Origin: CAYLKK01 sp964412505
Lineage (GTDB): Bacteria > Pseudomonadota > Alphaproteobacteria > UBA3830 > CAYLKK01
DNA length: 64,000 bases
Direction: 5' to 3'
NCBI GenBank assembly: GCA_964412505.1
Contig: CAYPOM010000006.1
Coordinates: 12,770 to 76,769, forward strand
Shown here: one piece after another, positions 27,130-35,834 of the stretch
How the letters are laid out: every line of letters begins with the position of its first letter
Position numbering within the stretch: the first letter of the stretch is position 1
Position numbers and translations under genes: made by a program
Notes under the pieces: model-generated
The model's database searches: none
Seen by the model: only the letters and a program-made list of their open reading frames with translations
What the model was told of the DNA's origin: nothing

Positions 27130-28548
27130 TTACTGTTTACTTGTTAAATTATGGACTTCTGGAAGTTCAAGTAATGCCTTTTCAGACTCCAACTCATTAA
27201 ATTTTCTAACAGAGACTAAAACTCTGCGTTCCATAGTAGATGAAAAACTATTATAAGCATCAACAGTCGAATTTATGTTTTTTCCAAGTCTAGTAATATG
27301 CTCGCTCATATCAGCCAAACGTTTATACAGCTCCTTTCCAAGTTTTACAATATTCTTGGCATTTTCTGATAATGCTTCATTTTTCCACCCCATAGCAACA
27401 GCATGCAATAATGCTAATAAAGTTGTTGGTGTAGCAATGACAACACGTCTTTCCATAGCAAACTCAATTAATGATGGATCCTGTTCTATAGCGGCAGAAA
27501 AGAAAATCTCTCCAGGAAGAAACATTACGACAAAATCTGGTGTTTGTCCAAACTGATCTAAATATTTTTTACTACCTAAGACGGTACAATGATGTTTTAC
27601 GTGTTTTGCATGATCTAACAACAACCGTTTTTTCTCCTCTTGATTCTCTGCATCTAAAGCTGCGCTATATGCGTACAAAGGAGTCTTTGCATCTACAACA
27701 ATATTTTTTCCACCTGACATATAAATAACCATATCAGGGCGCAAAATTTCATTTGCATCATTTATGACTGTAACCTGCTCTTCGAAATCGCAGTGATTAA
27801 CCATACCTGCAATTTCAACAACTCGTCTAAGTTGCATTTCCCCCCACTTTCCTCTTATATTCGGAACTTTTAAAGCAGATGACAATTTGTTTGTTTCATC
27901 TTTTAATTCCTTCTGAGAAACAAGCAAAGATTTGACCTGTTCATGCATCGATTGGAAAGCTGCTATTCTGTCTTTTTCTAATAGCTGCAACTTAGCATCG
28001 ACATCAGTCAACGTTTTCTGGATTGGAGATACCATATCAGCCATTTCTTTCTTTCCAGTCTCAATATCCTTTTTTGCTGATATTTTTAAGTTCTCAAACG
28101 ACGTTTTTGCTAATTCTAGAAATGACTGATTATTTCGAGATAAAGCCTGAGCACTCAAAGCAGAAAATTTGTCAGATAACATCTTTTCAGCAGACTGCAA
28201 TAATTCTATTTTCTCTTGAATATTCTTTCTTTCATTTTCTACTGTACTCTTTAATTCTGAAATTTCAACTAAACTCAAATTATATTTTGAAAGCAGAGAA
28301 TTATATTTTTCCTCTATCGTCGATAGAAACGCTACTCTTTCCGTAAGTTTTGCGTTTTCAATCTTCAAACTATTGTACGCATTTTGAGCTTCTATTACAT
28401 TATTTTGTAATTGATTGTTCTTTTCTGTGAAATCATTAAAAAACAATTTACTTTGCGCAATATTGTTTTTAAGATCAAAAAACTTTAATAATAATGCGCA
28501 AATGACAACAGACAAAATCGCAATAATTACAATATAATAAATTTCCAT
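27130..28548 (-). CDS. rmuC: DNA recombination protein RmuC
   Basis: The 472-aa protein has an N-terminal membrane helix, a long coiled coil (~residues 25-190) and the RmuC domain with nuclease-like fold (KWGEMQLRRVVEIAGM, PDMVIYMSGGKNIVVDAKTP, FLPGEIFFSAA). RmuC limits recombination at inverted repeats in E. coli. I chose ATG 28548, six bases after an AGG, over a TTG at 28563 that would overlap dapE. It follows dapE by seven bases, implying one operon. Confidence 0.95.
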   Translation of the reverse strand: MEIYYIVIIAILSVVICALLLKFFDLKNNIAQSKLFFNDFTEKNNQLQNNVIEAQNAYNSLKIENAKLTERVAFLSTIEEKYNSLLSKYNLSLVEISELKSTVENERKNIQEKIELLQSAEKMLSDKFSALSAQALSRNNQSFLELAKTSFENLKISAKKDIETGKKEMADMVSPIQKTLTDVDAKLQLLEKDRIAAFQSMHEQVKSLLVSQKELKDETNKLSSALKVPNIRGKWGEMQLRRVVEIAGMVNHCDFEEQVTVINDANEILRPDMVIYMSGGKNIVVDAKTPLYAYSAALDAENQEEKKRLLLDHAKHVKHHCTVLGSKKYLDQFGQTPDFVVMFLPGEIFFSAAIEQDPSLIEFAMERRVVIATPTTLLALLHAVAMGWKNEALSENAKNIVKLGKELYKRLADMSEHITRLGKNINSTVDAYNSFSSTMERRVLVSVRKFNELESEKALLELPEVHNLTSKQ

Positions 28549-28555
28549 CGTACGC

Positions 28556-29683
28556 CTATTCAAAATACTTCAGAATAAATCTTTTGTAAACATTTTTTAA
28601 TTTTTCACAATCGCAAATTTCGATATGTTCATTTACTTGATGAAGTGTTCTATCTACCATTCCGAATTCGACAACAGGACAGTAATTTATCATGAATCTA
28701 CCATCAGACGTTCCACCTCCTGTTGAAAACGCAGGATAATATCCTAATTCTTCATATATAGAATTTTTTGCACATTCTAGCAACCTCTCGTTTTTACAGA
28801 TATAAGGCTCACCAGATTTAGTGAAATTAGCTGTCAATCCATCTTTCTCAGCTAAATCCTTGAAAATTTCGAATATCGACTCAGATGTGAATTTATCCGA
28901 AAATCTAACATTAAAATTTACACTAGCTAATGGTGGAATAACATTTACGGCTAGATTAGATGAATTTAAAATTGTAGGAGAAGCAATTGTAGCTTTAAAA
29001 AACTCGGATTCATCCTTAAAATCATAATTAGAAATTTTCGAAACGAAATTACATATTTTCTCTAATGCATTTTCAGAAGATTCTTTAGTAACATATGCGG
29101 AGTGCGATTGGATACCATTCGCTCTAACCTCTATATTTATACTGCCTCTATGTCCTATGTAGATTCTATCACCAATTTTCTTATTTGATGATGGCTCACA
29201 AATTAAACAATCCGTAGGTATTTCATTACGCTCTTTAGCCCAATCGAGCATAGCCTGTACGCCTTCATAGCTACCAACTTCTTCATCACACGTGAAAAAT
29301 ATGCTAATTCGATCATGAGAAGTTTTGTCTAACTCTTCTAAAGCAGCCAAAACGCACCCTACTCCACCTTTCATATCTACTATTCCACGACCATATAATT
29401 TTCCATTATATTCAGTAGCTTTAAAAGGATCAAAGTTCCAACCTTCTCCAGCTGGAACAGTATCAAGGTGTCCTAGAATCCCTAAACTGTCAATAGTCTC
29501 ACCTCTACTAGCAAATAAATTCTCAACACATCGCCCAGTTTTCTCATCAGTAAATTCCAGTATTTGGACATCAAAATCTACAGCAGTTAATATAGACTTT
29601 ACGTACGCTAAAATATCGCTTTTATTGTACGTGACGCTATTGAAGCCAACTAAATCTCTGCAAATTTCTAAAGCTCTACTCAT
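28556..29683 (-). CDS. dapE: Succinyl-diaminopimelate desuccinylase
   Basis: This M20 zinc hydrolase makes LL-diaminopimelate, used for lysine and for peptidoglycan. The 375-aa protein carries LGHLDTVPAGEGW with the metal His/Asp near residue 72, the bridging Asp in GRGIVDMKGG, and the catalytic Glu pair in TCDEEVGSYEG; STGGGTSDGRF is near residue 330. ATG at 29683 was preferred to the adjacent GTG. It sits in a minus-strand run TPR protein-dapE-rmuC and supports the idea that the cell still builds a wall. Confidence 0.95.
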   Translation of the reverse strand: MSRALEICRDLVGFNSVTYNKSDILAYVKSILTAVDFDVQILEFTDEKTGRCVENLFASRGETIDSLGILGHLDTVPAGEGWNFDPFKATEYNGKLYGRGIVDMKGGVGCVLAALEELDKTSHDRISIFFTCDEEVGSYEGVQAMLDWAKERNEIPTDCLICEPSSNKKIGDRIYIGHRGSINIEVRANGIQSHSAYVTKESSENALEKICNFVSKISNYDFKDESEFFKATIASPTILNSSNLAVNVIPPLASVNFNVRFSDKFTSESIFEIFKDLAEKDGLTANFTKSGEPYICKNERLLECAKNSIYEELGYYPAFSTGGGTSDGRFMINYCPVVEFGMVDRTLHQVNEHIEICDCEKLKNVYKRFILKYFE

Positions 29684-29696
29684 CACTTATTACCAC

Positions 29697-30356
29697 TTAT
29701 CTAGACAAACTACTCATATATAATCTAATCCTTTTTTTCATATTTTCTGTAGCATTCTTATCCTTTTGGATTTCGTTAAAACAAGACTTAGCTTTCAAAA
29801 TATCTCCAGTTTCCAAATACAAAGCACCTAAGCACTCCAAAGCTGACAACCTTAAAGGTCTTCCAAGTGCAACAATAGGTTCTAGCATTTTTATCAACTC
29901 TTTTGCATCAACAAGCATCATTTTTGCATTTGTTACATACACTAAAGTAGCAAGATCTTTCCAAATTATATCTACACCATTTTTTTCGATAACACTCAAC
30001 AAACCAGACAAAGCCGCTTTCCGCTTTTCTGCATCTTGCTCAAGACGCACTGTCATGCCTGCCTTAATAATATTTATAATAGGTTTAATAGACGCTGGAG
30101 CATTCTCCTCAATACTTCCAAGTATCATATCTGCCTTATTGTTATTTGAAATCATAACTTCCATCAAGCTGAAAGTTGTATCTTCCAATTCTTTTTTTAC
30201 TCTACTCTGCCAAGAAGTATACATAACTATCCCAGCAATACCACATAAAATCACAGCAGTTATTGTATTCTGATTTCTCTTTACAAATTTCACGAATTGA
30301 TCATGTTTCAATTCCTCTGTTATTTCGTCTAATATAGCTTGATCTTCATTATTCAT
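29697..30356 (-). CDS. TPR-like inner-membrane protein (YfgM type)
   Basis: The 219-aa protein has a short cytoplasmic N-terminus, one membrane helix (~residues 29-47, TITAVILCGIAGIVMYTSW), and a periplasmic helical domain with weak tetratricopeptide-like repeats. This is the layout of YfgM, an ancillary periplasmic chaperone near the Sec translocon. It starts behind TGAGATGAACT and ends 14 bases before dapE. Exact role is inferred from architecture. Confidence 0.75.
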   Translation of the reverse strand: MNNEDQAILDEITEELKHDQFVKFVKRNQNTITAVILCGIAGIVMYTSWQSRVKKELEDTTFSLMEVMISNNNKADMILGSIEENAPASIKPIINIIKAGMTVRLEQDAEKRKAALSGLLSVIEKNGVDIIWKDLATLVYVTNAKMMLVDAKELIKMLEPIVALGRPLRLSALECLGALYLETGDILKAKSCFNEIQKDKNATENMKKRIRLYMSSLSR

Positions 30357-30409
30357 AGTTCATCTCAAAAAATACACAATCTAAAAAATTGATTACAAGA
30401 AACTTCCAC

Positions 30410-30883
30410 CTAGATAGCTTTTATTCTTGATCTACCATTGTAGTTAATTATTAAATGTACTTTCTGGCCAGCATTGTATATAACATCCTTGCCATGCACT
30501 ACCGTATACAACTTACCATTACTCAATCGTACAGAATACTCCACAGCCTGTTGACTAGACAGTTTATCCTCTAAATATGCGCCACCAACAGCACCTCCGA
30601 CAGCTCCCAACGTCGTTGTAGCAACACGCCCTTTTCCACCGCCGAGCATGTTTCCAAGAACGCCGCCAGTAACACCTCCTAACAATGCGCCTGTAGCATT
30701 ATCACTAATTTTTTCATTTCCTTTTACGTTTACAAAACGGACAGATTCTATTACGCCTTCATAAGTATATCCTACCTCACCTACACTACTTTCTGAGTAA
30801 GTATTTCCACCTATATCCCTAGCACAACCACACACAGCCAACATTGACAAAACAGTCAAGCACCCCAAAAGATTTCTGTACAT
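30410..30883 (-). CDS. Glycine-zipper lipoprotein (17-kDa antigen / SlyB type)
   Basis: The 157-aa protein has a lipoprotein signal peptide (MYRNLLGCLTVLSMLAVCGC) and a glycine-zipper segment GALLGGVTGGVLGNMLGGG then TLGAVGGAVGGAYLEDKL, followed by a small beta-rich domain ending in VHLIINYNG. This is the pattern of the rickettsial 17-kDa surface antigen and SlyB. A longer frame exists to 30946, but the ATG at 30883 has a GAGG site eight bases upstream and gives a proper signal peptide. Outer-membrane localisation is inferred. Confidence 0.88.
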   Translation of the reverse strand: MYRNLLGCLTVLSMLAVCGCARDIGGNTYSESSVGEVGYTYEGVIESVRFVNVKGNEKISDNATGALLGGVTGGVLGNMLGGGKGRVATTTLGAVGGAVGGAYLEDKLSSQQAVEYSVRLSNGKLYTVVHGKDVIYNAGQKVHLIINYNGRSRIKAI

Positions 30884-30979
30884 ATCTAAAACCTCAAATT
30901 TTTTAATTATAACATGCAAAAATACAAAGGAACAAATAAAATACAATTGAAGATTTTTTATATCTTACACATGATGCCG

Positions 30980-32272
30980 CTAATCTACAGCTGTCATATT
31001 TATTCTAGCGACACCTACAGAGGCTTTAAATTCGCACACGAATAATGTGACGACAGTAATAGAACAAACAAACATAAGGTAATAAGCTATAGCAAAAATT
31101 GAACCAAATACATCTATCAACCACATAGACAATACTGGCGCGACACTGCCAAATACTACTGAACTTGAATTCCAACAGAAAGTTACACATGAAGCCCTAA
31201 TATTTGTAGGGAAAGATTCAGCAGTAAGAGGATTTAACGTCCCTTCTGTCATTCCAATAAACATACCCATTAGAATTGAAAAAAACAAAATCAAAACTTG
31301 CTGTTTTCCTGCATACAATACATTTATAAACGGATACGCAAAAATCAATAATCCGACTGTTCCGAAAAAAATTATATATTTTTTCTTAATTTTATCAGAA
31401 AGATATCCAAATATAACAGTAGAAATTGTATAAGAAATTACACTGATCATATTGTATATCCCAGCCAATGCTCCATCATAGCCGAGAAATTTAATCATCA
31501 TACTTTTTCCAAATATAAATACGACAAAAAAAGATACCTGCGTAGTGACGAAAATACCAAATAATTTCGCTATCTGAAGTTTATAATTTAGGAACATCTC
31601 TTTTATCGGATTGGCCAACAAAGTCCCACCGAGCTTTTCTGATTCGAAGCAATTACTTTCAGATAAAGATTTTCTCATATAAAACGCTATGCAAGCGCCA
31701 AACAAACTAATAAAAAATGGCAAACGCCACGCATATTCATATATTTCTGATTGAGAAAAAATACGTTCTATGATGAGAATAGTAAGCGAACTAAATACCA
31801 ACCCTAAACCGACACCTGTCAATGCTAATGTTCCAAAAAAACCACGTTTATTTTGAGGAACAGACTCATATAAATACGTGCATGAAGCACCGAACTCTCC
31901 ACCGAGAGCAAACCCCTGAAATATTCTTAATATTACTAAAATTATAGGAGCAGCCAATCCTATTTGAGAATATGTTGGTAACAGCCCTATACATAATGTA
32001 GGAATAGTCATTAAAAACATAGTGAGTGTAAGCATACTTTTTCTACTAAACTTATCTCCTATATACCCGAAGACAAGACCGCCTATTGGCCTTGCGGCTA
32101 ACCCAACAGCAAATGTAGAAAATGTCAATATCATAGAGACAAAAGTATCATGCGATGGAAAAAACAACGCACTTATCACAGTTGCGAAATACGCATACAA
32201 AGTATACTCGTACCACTCTAAAATATTTCCGATTAAAGACGAAACGACAGACTTAAAAACAACTTTTCTCAC
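30980..32272 (-). CDS. MFS metabolite:H+ symporter (MHS/ProP family)
   Basis: The ~430-aa protein has 12 predicted membrane helices. The first helix opens with VVSSLIGNILEWYEYTLYAYF, the hallmark of MHS-family symporters such as ProP, and the loop GYIGDKFSRKSML matches the MFS G-D-x-x-G-R-K signature. Substrate (proline/betaine, dicarboxylate or other) cannot be told. Start is uncertain: GTG at 32272 gives the family N-terminus (MRKVVFKS...), GTG 32281 and TTG 32320 are alternatives. It follows tamB by about 70 bases. Confidence 0.88.
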   Translation of the reverse strand: MRKVVFKSVVSSLIGNILEWYEYTLYAYFATVISALFFPSHDTFVSMILTFSTFAVGLAARPIGGLVFGYIGDKFSRKSMLTLTMFLMTIPTLCIGLLPTYSQIGLAAPIILVILRIFQGFALGGEFGASCTYLYESVPQNKRGFFGTLALTGVGLGLVFSSLTILIIERIFSQSEIYEYAWRLPFFISLFGACIAFYMRKSLSESNCFESEKLGGTLLANPIKEMFLNYKLQIAKLFGIFVTTQVSFFVVFIFGKSMMIKFLGYDGALAGIYNMISVISYTISTVIFGYLSDKIKKKYIIFFGTVGLLIFAYPFINVLYAGKQQVLILFFSILMGMFIGMTEGTLNPLTAESFPTNIRASCVTFCWNSSSVVFGSVAPVLSMWLIDVFGSIFAIAYYLMFVCSITVVTLFVCEFKASVGVARINMTAVD

Positions 32273-32344
32273 TATTATCACATTAATAACTCGATTCAGT
32301 ATAACGATTGAAATAAGCAAATGTCAATGCGTATTAAATGTCTA

Positions 32345-34336
32345 TCAGTACCGTTTTATCCACGAAACCCCTACCTCACCACCAGATGTTCCCTCGACAA
32401 AAACCTGCGGACTCACATTAACTCTTATATTAACGTTAGCGTTTTCTTTCTCAAAATTCTTCTTAACTCCAACATATATTTTATCTGTTACATATGTACC
32501 TGCATTTACTGCATATGTCTCTTGTCTATTAGATTGATTTACTTCTTGATGAATTCCTATGTTTAAAAACGTCAATTTTTTCAATACATCTAGTATAGAT
32601 TTTGAATCATTTTTAAATGTAATATTTTTTATTGCTTCTTTAATACGTAATGCTTCTGAAATTTTTAAATCATGCATGTTCCTTCCAAAAATAATATTTG
32701 CAAGAATTTGTTCAGGACTATACTGCGGAGTAGACGATATATCAATAGACATATTAAGATCATCTTTAGACTTAACGTTGATAAATACAAGGAGATTTTT
32801 GAAAACACTAGAAGCTAAAATATCAACTTTAGGAACAAACTGATTGCACTTATCAAATATTAATTTTCCTCTTTTTATATTTATATTTTTTGCTGCAACA
32901 TTTATGTAACCTCTTTTAAGAGATAACATTCCGTCTAACGCCAACAAGCCTTTAAAAGTTAAAAATTTTATTTTTCCAGAAAACACGCCATCAATTGCAC
33001 TTCCAAAAACTCTTAGTTTTTTACAATTTAAATCTATGTCAAATACAAATGGAGATAAACTAGCGATAGTTTCTGCAATCTTATTATCCTTCGCCACATT
33101 TCCAACCTCATGAAACTTCACAAAATCTTGTGAATTATATTGCCTAAAAGCTTCATCAATATTATAGCTTATATTTGTATCAACATTGCCTTTTATATTT
33201 AATTTATTTATTCTCCCACTTCCGATAGCTTTCCCAGTTATCGAAACGCCTAATCCTACAGAATCTATTATTTTAAAATTCTTACATTCCATAGACATAT
33301 CACAATCTATATTTGGAAATCCACTATCGACTACCAAGCTTCCACCTCCATATATAGTAAATTTATTCCCTCGACTATCAATAGCAATTGCCTTCCTAAT
33401 CTTTATTTTGTTTAAATCATCAGAAAACAAATCTATACTTATATTTGGAAATAACACTCCATCTTTTTCAAATAAACCTTGAGAAATTTTTATATTAGTA
33501 TCGACTTTCGGGTTATCTTTATTTCCAGATATTATCATGTTACCTACACAATTCCCTTTTATAGTCATATTGTCATCGAATAACAATATTTTTTCTAATG
33601 CACCTTTTATTGACACATCGACAAAAATCTTTTGCGTCTTAGAATCGTGGACCTTTAAATCTGAGATAGAATAGTAAAATGGCAATTTTACATCAGCAAA
33701 AAAATTATCAACCCCACCTTCATGTCGAATTTTACACTCGAAAAAGTTCTCGTCAAAACATGATTTTATTTGTGATACTTTCTTATCATTTGCATGCAAA
33801 TCTAATATTAAATTTCCAAGCAAAATACCATTTTTAGTATGTAAATCACATTGGCCAAAACCATATATTTTCTTTGATATATTGTATTTAAAGATTTTCT
33901 TAATTTCCAAAAGATTGTACAAATTGACTTTTGCAAATTTTACATTAAATATCAAATCGTTAACTCTATGCAAAGCATGTAAATTTAAAACGCCTTGCCC
34001 TATTTTTAAATTATCTATATCAACAGCAATAGCATTATCTTTTTTCCAAAGACGTAATTCAGCCATTTTTGATACAACAGGCTTTGCTTTATCTTTTTGT
34101 TTAAATAAAAAGGAATTTATCGCATATATATAACAATCATCATTCGATAATAAATTCCCACTAATTCCAAGTTTTAACGTCTTATTTTTAGCAAGGGCAT
34201 TAATCTGAATCAATGATCTATTTTTGTTGAAATCAACGTTTTCTAATACCATATTTTGGAATTGAATTTTATCCACATTTACGGACATATCAGCATTTAA
34301 AAAACCAGAATTAGAAAATTTCATTTCTAGATTCAC
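32345..34336 (-). CDS. tamB: TamB C-terminal part, downstream of a frame break
   Basis: This 663-aa frame holds the C-terminal TamB (DUF490) domain: long beta-rich repeats, then a conserved end with SPEQILANIIFGRN near residue 545, a predicted amphipathic region, and a final GTSGGEVGVSWIKRY. TamB spans the periplasm and works with TamA in outer-membrane biogenesis and lipid transport. The listed start is a GTG, but the open frame continues upstream without stops to a run of ten A (34503-34512), where it is one base out of phase with the N-terminal part. Joined by a -1 shift the protein would be about 1157 aa, a normal TamB size. Confidence 0.85.
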   Translation of the reverse strand: MNLEMKFSNSGFLNADMSVNVDKIQFQNMVLENVDFNKNRSLIQINALAKNKTLKLGISGNLLSNDDCYIYAINSFLFKQKDKAKPVVSKMAELRLWKKDNAIAVDIDNLKIGQGVLNLHALHRVNDLIFNVKFAKVNLYNLLEIKKIFKYNISKKIYGFGQCDLHTKNGILLGNLILDLHANDKKVSQIKSCFDENFFECKIRHEGGVDNFFADVKLPFYYSISDLKVHDSKTQKIFVDVSIKGALEKILLFDDNMTIKGNCVGNMIISGNKDNPKVDTNIKISQGLFEKDGVLFPNISIDLFSDDLNKIKIRKAIAIDSRGNKFTIYGGGSLVVDSGFPNIDCDMSMECKNFKIIDSVGLGVSITGKAIGSGRINKLNIKGNVDTNISYNIDEAFRQYNSQDFVKFHEVGNVAKDNKIAETIASLSPFVFDIDLNCKKLRVFGSAIDGVFSGKIKFLTFKGLLALDGMLSLKRGYINVAAKNINIKRGKLIFDKCNQFVPKVDILASSVFKNLLVFINVKSKDDLNMSIDISSTPQYSPEQILANIIFGRNMHDLKISEALRIKEAIKNITFKNDSKSILDVLKKLTFLNIGIHQEVNQSNRQETYAVNAGTYVTDKIYVGVKKNFEKENANVNIRVNVSPQVFVEGTSGGEVGVSWIKRY

Positions 34337-34491
34337 ATTACCAATTAATATGTCCTTATACTTTATGCCGTTTTGCGAATATACAGCTAAATTAAAATTC
34401 TTTGCATTCTGTTCAAAGCAGATAGCAACATCCCCATATATTTTCTTATCGCTAAAACCTTCGAAAATATCGCCTAGAAATGAGATATCAT

Positions 34492-35817
34492 TTATTTTGA
34501 TGTTTTTTTTTTATCAGTTTTACATTCTAAACGAGGACCATTTGCTTCAAATTGCTTCAGTTTAAATTTTCCATCTTGAATTTCTAATTCAGTATCGATC
34601 ATTGTATCACCAATTTTTACGTGACTTTCAATCTCTTTAAATGGCTGTTTAAATCGAACAGATATTTGGTCAATTTTTTTTGTTTTTATATCTGCGATTT
34701 TTATTCCTTCAGGAATTTTATCTATAGATATCAGTATATCTTCGTTATTTATATTTAATAACCTACCAAACTCGATTGTTCCGCTTAGTAAACTTGCTTT
34801 CTCATTATTTAAACTGAATTTACAATTATTGCCATCAAAAAAATTTGCTTCTCCTGATACAACAAACTCAACTGCATCTAAGCCTTGATTTCCTACATAT
34901 AAAGATTTAGTTAGCAGCTCTGATAAAATAGGGGTTTTAAAAACAAAATTTCCAACTAGTTTTCTCCCATCTATTTTTATGTCTTTACCAGTTGCAGTTA
35001 TAGATCCTACAAAGATATGTGATTCTATATTACACTCAGAAATAGCTATATGATTCCCATTAAGTGACGCATTCATCGTAAGCCTTGTATTAAAGTTTTT
35101 ACCAAGAATTTTCTTAATTTTCAAATCGACAAAGTACGTTCTATCATCTATATCATTTATTCTAGCAGAAAACGTGTTACCCAAAAAATTAGTACATTCT
35201 ATATCTGTGTATTTATCTTTAGCCCAACGCCAGATAGAAAAACTAGAATTATCTTTGGCATTCCCATAGAAAGAAAAGCAAACACCATCTATCGTATCAT
35301 AACTATAACTTGATACTGTTATACAGTCTCCGTTGATAAATATTTTGCCAGCAATGTCTTTACTTCCCCCACCCTTTGTAGACGTAGAAAGCACTTTACG
35401 AAATACAAGTTTAAAAATTTTTGAATAAGTTAGAAATTTATCTATTAACTCATGAATGTTTTTATCTTTCTTTCCAGTAGATACAGTTTCTTTCTTTTTA
35501 TTCTCTATGTTAAGTTCAAAATAACCGGTCATAATATCTAGACCGGCACAACGTGGGCTTACAAAGGTATGCCTTACGAAGAAGTTCCCTATTGTAATTT
35601 TTTCTATATAAAAATTAGGAATTATATAGCCATATACTCTTACATTTTTTATTTCTGTTTTCTGCCCAGTAATAATTGTAACTATACTTGCAGCACAATT
35701 GCATAGCAACGATCTTGTGGAATCAAACCAAATAGCTGAATATAAAATAGTAATTGTCGCAATCAATATTAAAGTGCCTTTCAATACAAAATTTGCAATC
35801 AAACGCAACCACTTCAT
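34492..35817 (-). CDS. tamB: TamB N-terminal part, ends just after a poly-A tract
   Basis: The 441-aa frame begins with MKWLRLIANFVLKGTLIL, a signal-anchor typical of TamB, and continues as beta-strand-rich repeats. The ATG at 35817 follows GAGG by six bases; a longer start at 35829 is weaker. The reading frame runs through ten consecutive A and then stops at 34492 after five further codons. The frame one base back continues for over 700 codons as the C-terminal TamB. Either the gene is broken, the assembly miscounted the run, or slippage restores full-length protein. It follows tamA by 17 bases. Confidence 0.85.
   Translation of the reverse strand: MKWLRLIANFVLKGTLILIATITILYSAIWFDSTRSLLCNCAASIVTIITGQKTEIKNVRVYGYIIPNFYIEKITIGNFFVRHTFVSPRCAGLDIMTGYFELNIENKKKETVSTGKKDKNIHELIDKFLTYSKIFKLVFRKVLSTSTKGGGSKDIAGKIFINGDCITVSSYSYDTIDGVCFSFYGNAKDNSSFSIWRWAKDKYTDIECTNFLGNTFSARINDIDDRTYFVDLKIKKILGKNFNTRLTMNASLNGNHIAISECNIESHIFVGSITATGKDIKIDGRKLVGNFVFKTPILSELLTKSLYVGNQGLDAVEFVVSGEANFFDGNNCKFSLNNEKASLLSGTIEFGRLLNINNEDILISIDKIPEGIKIADIKTKKIDQISVRFKQPFKEIESHVKIGDTMIDTELEIQDGKFKLKQFEANGPRLECKTDKKKTSK
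34503..34512 (-). other. Ten-A homopolymer at the tamB frame break
   Basis: Ten T on the plus strand, ten A in the coding strand, after GAT and before CATC. Adding one A (or a -1 slip) fuses the two tamB frames. Eight or more A is the size at which RNA polymerase slippage is known in AT-rich endosymbionts. Confidence 0.95.
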
Positions 35818-35834
35818 TTTCAACCTCATTACAA

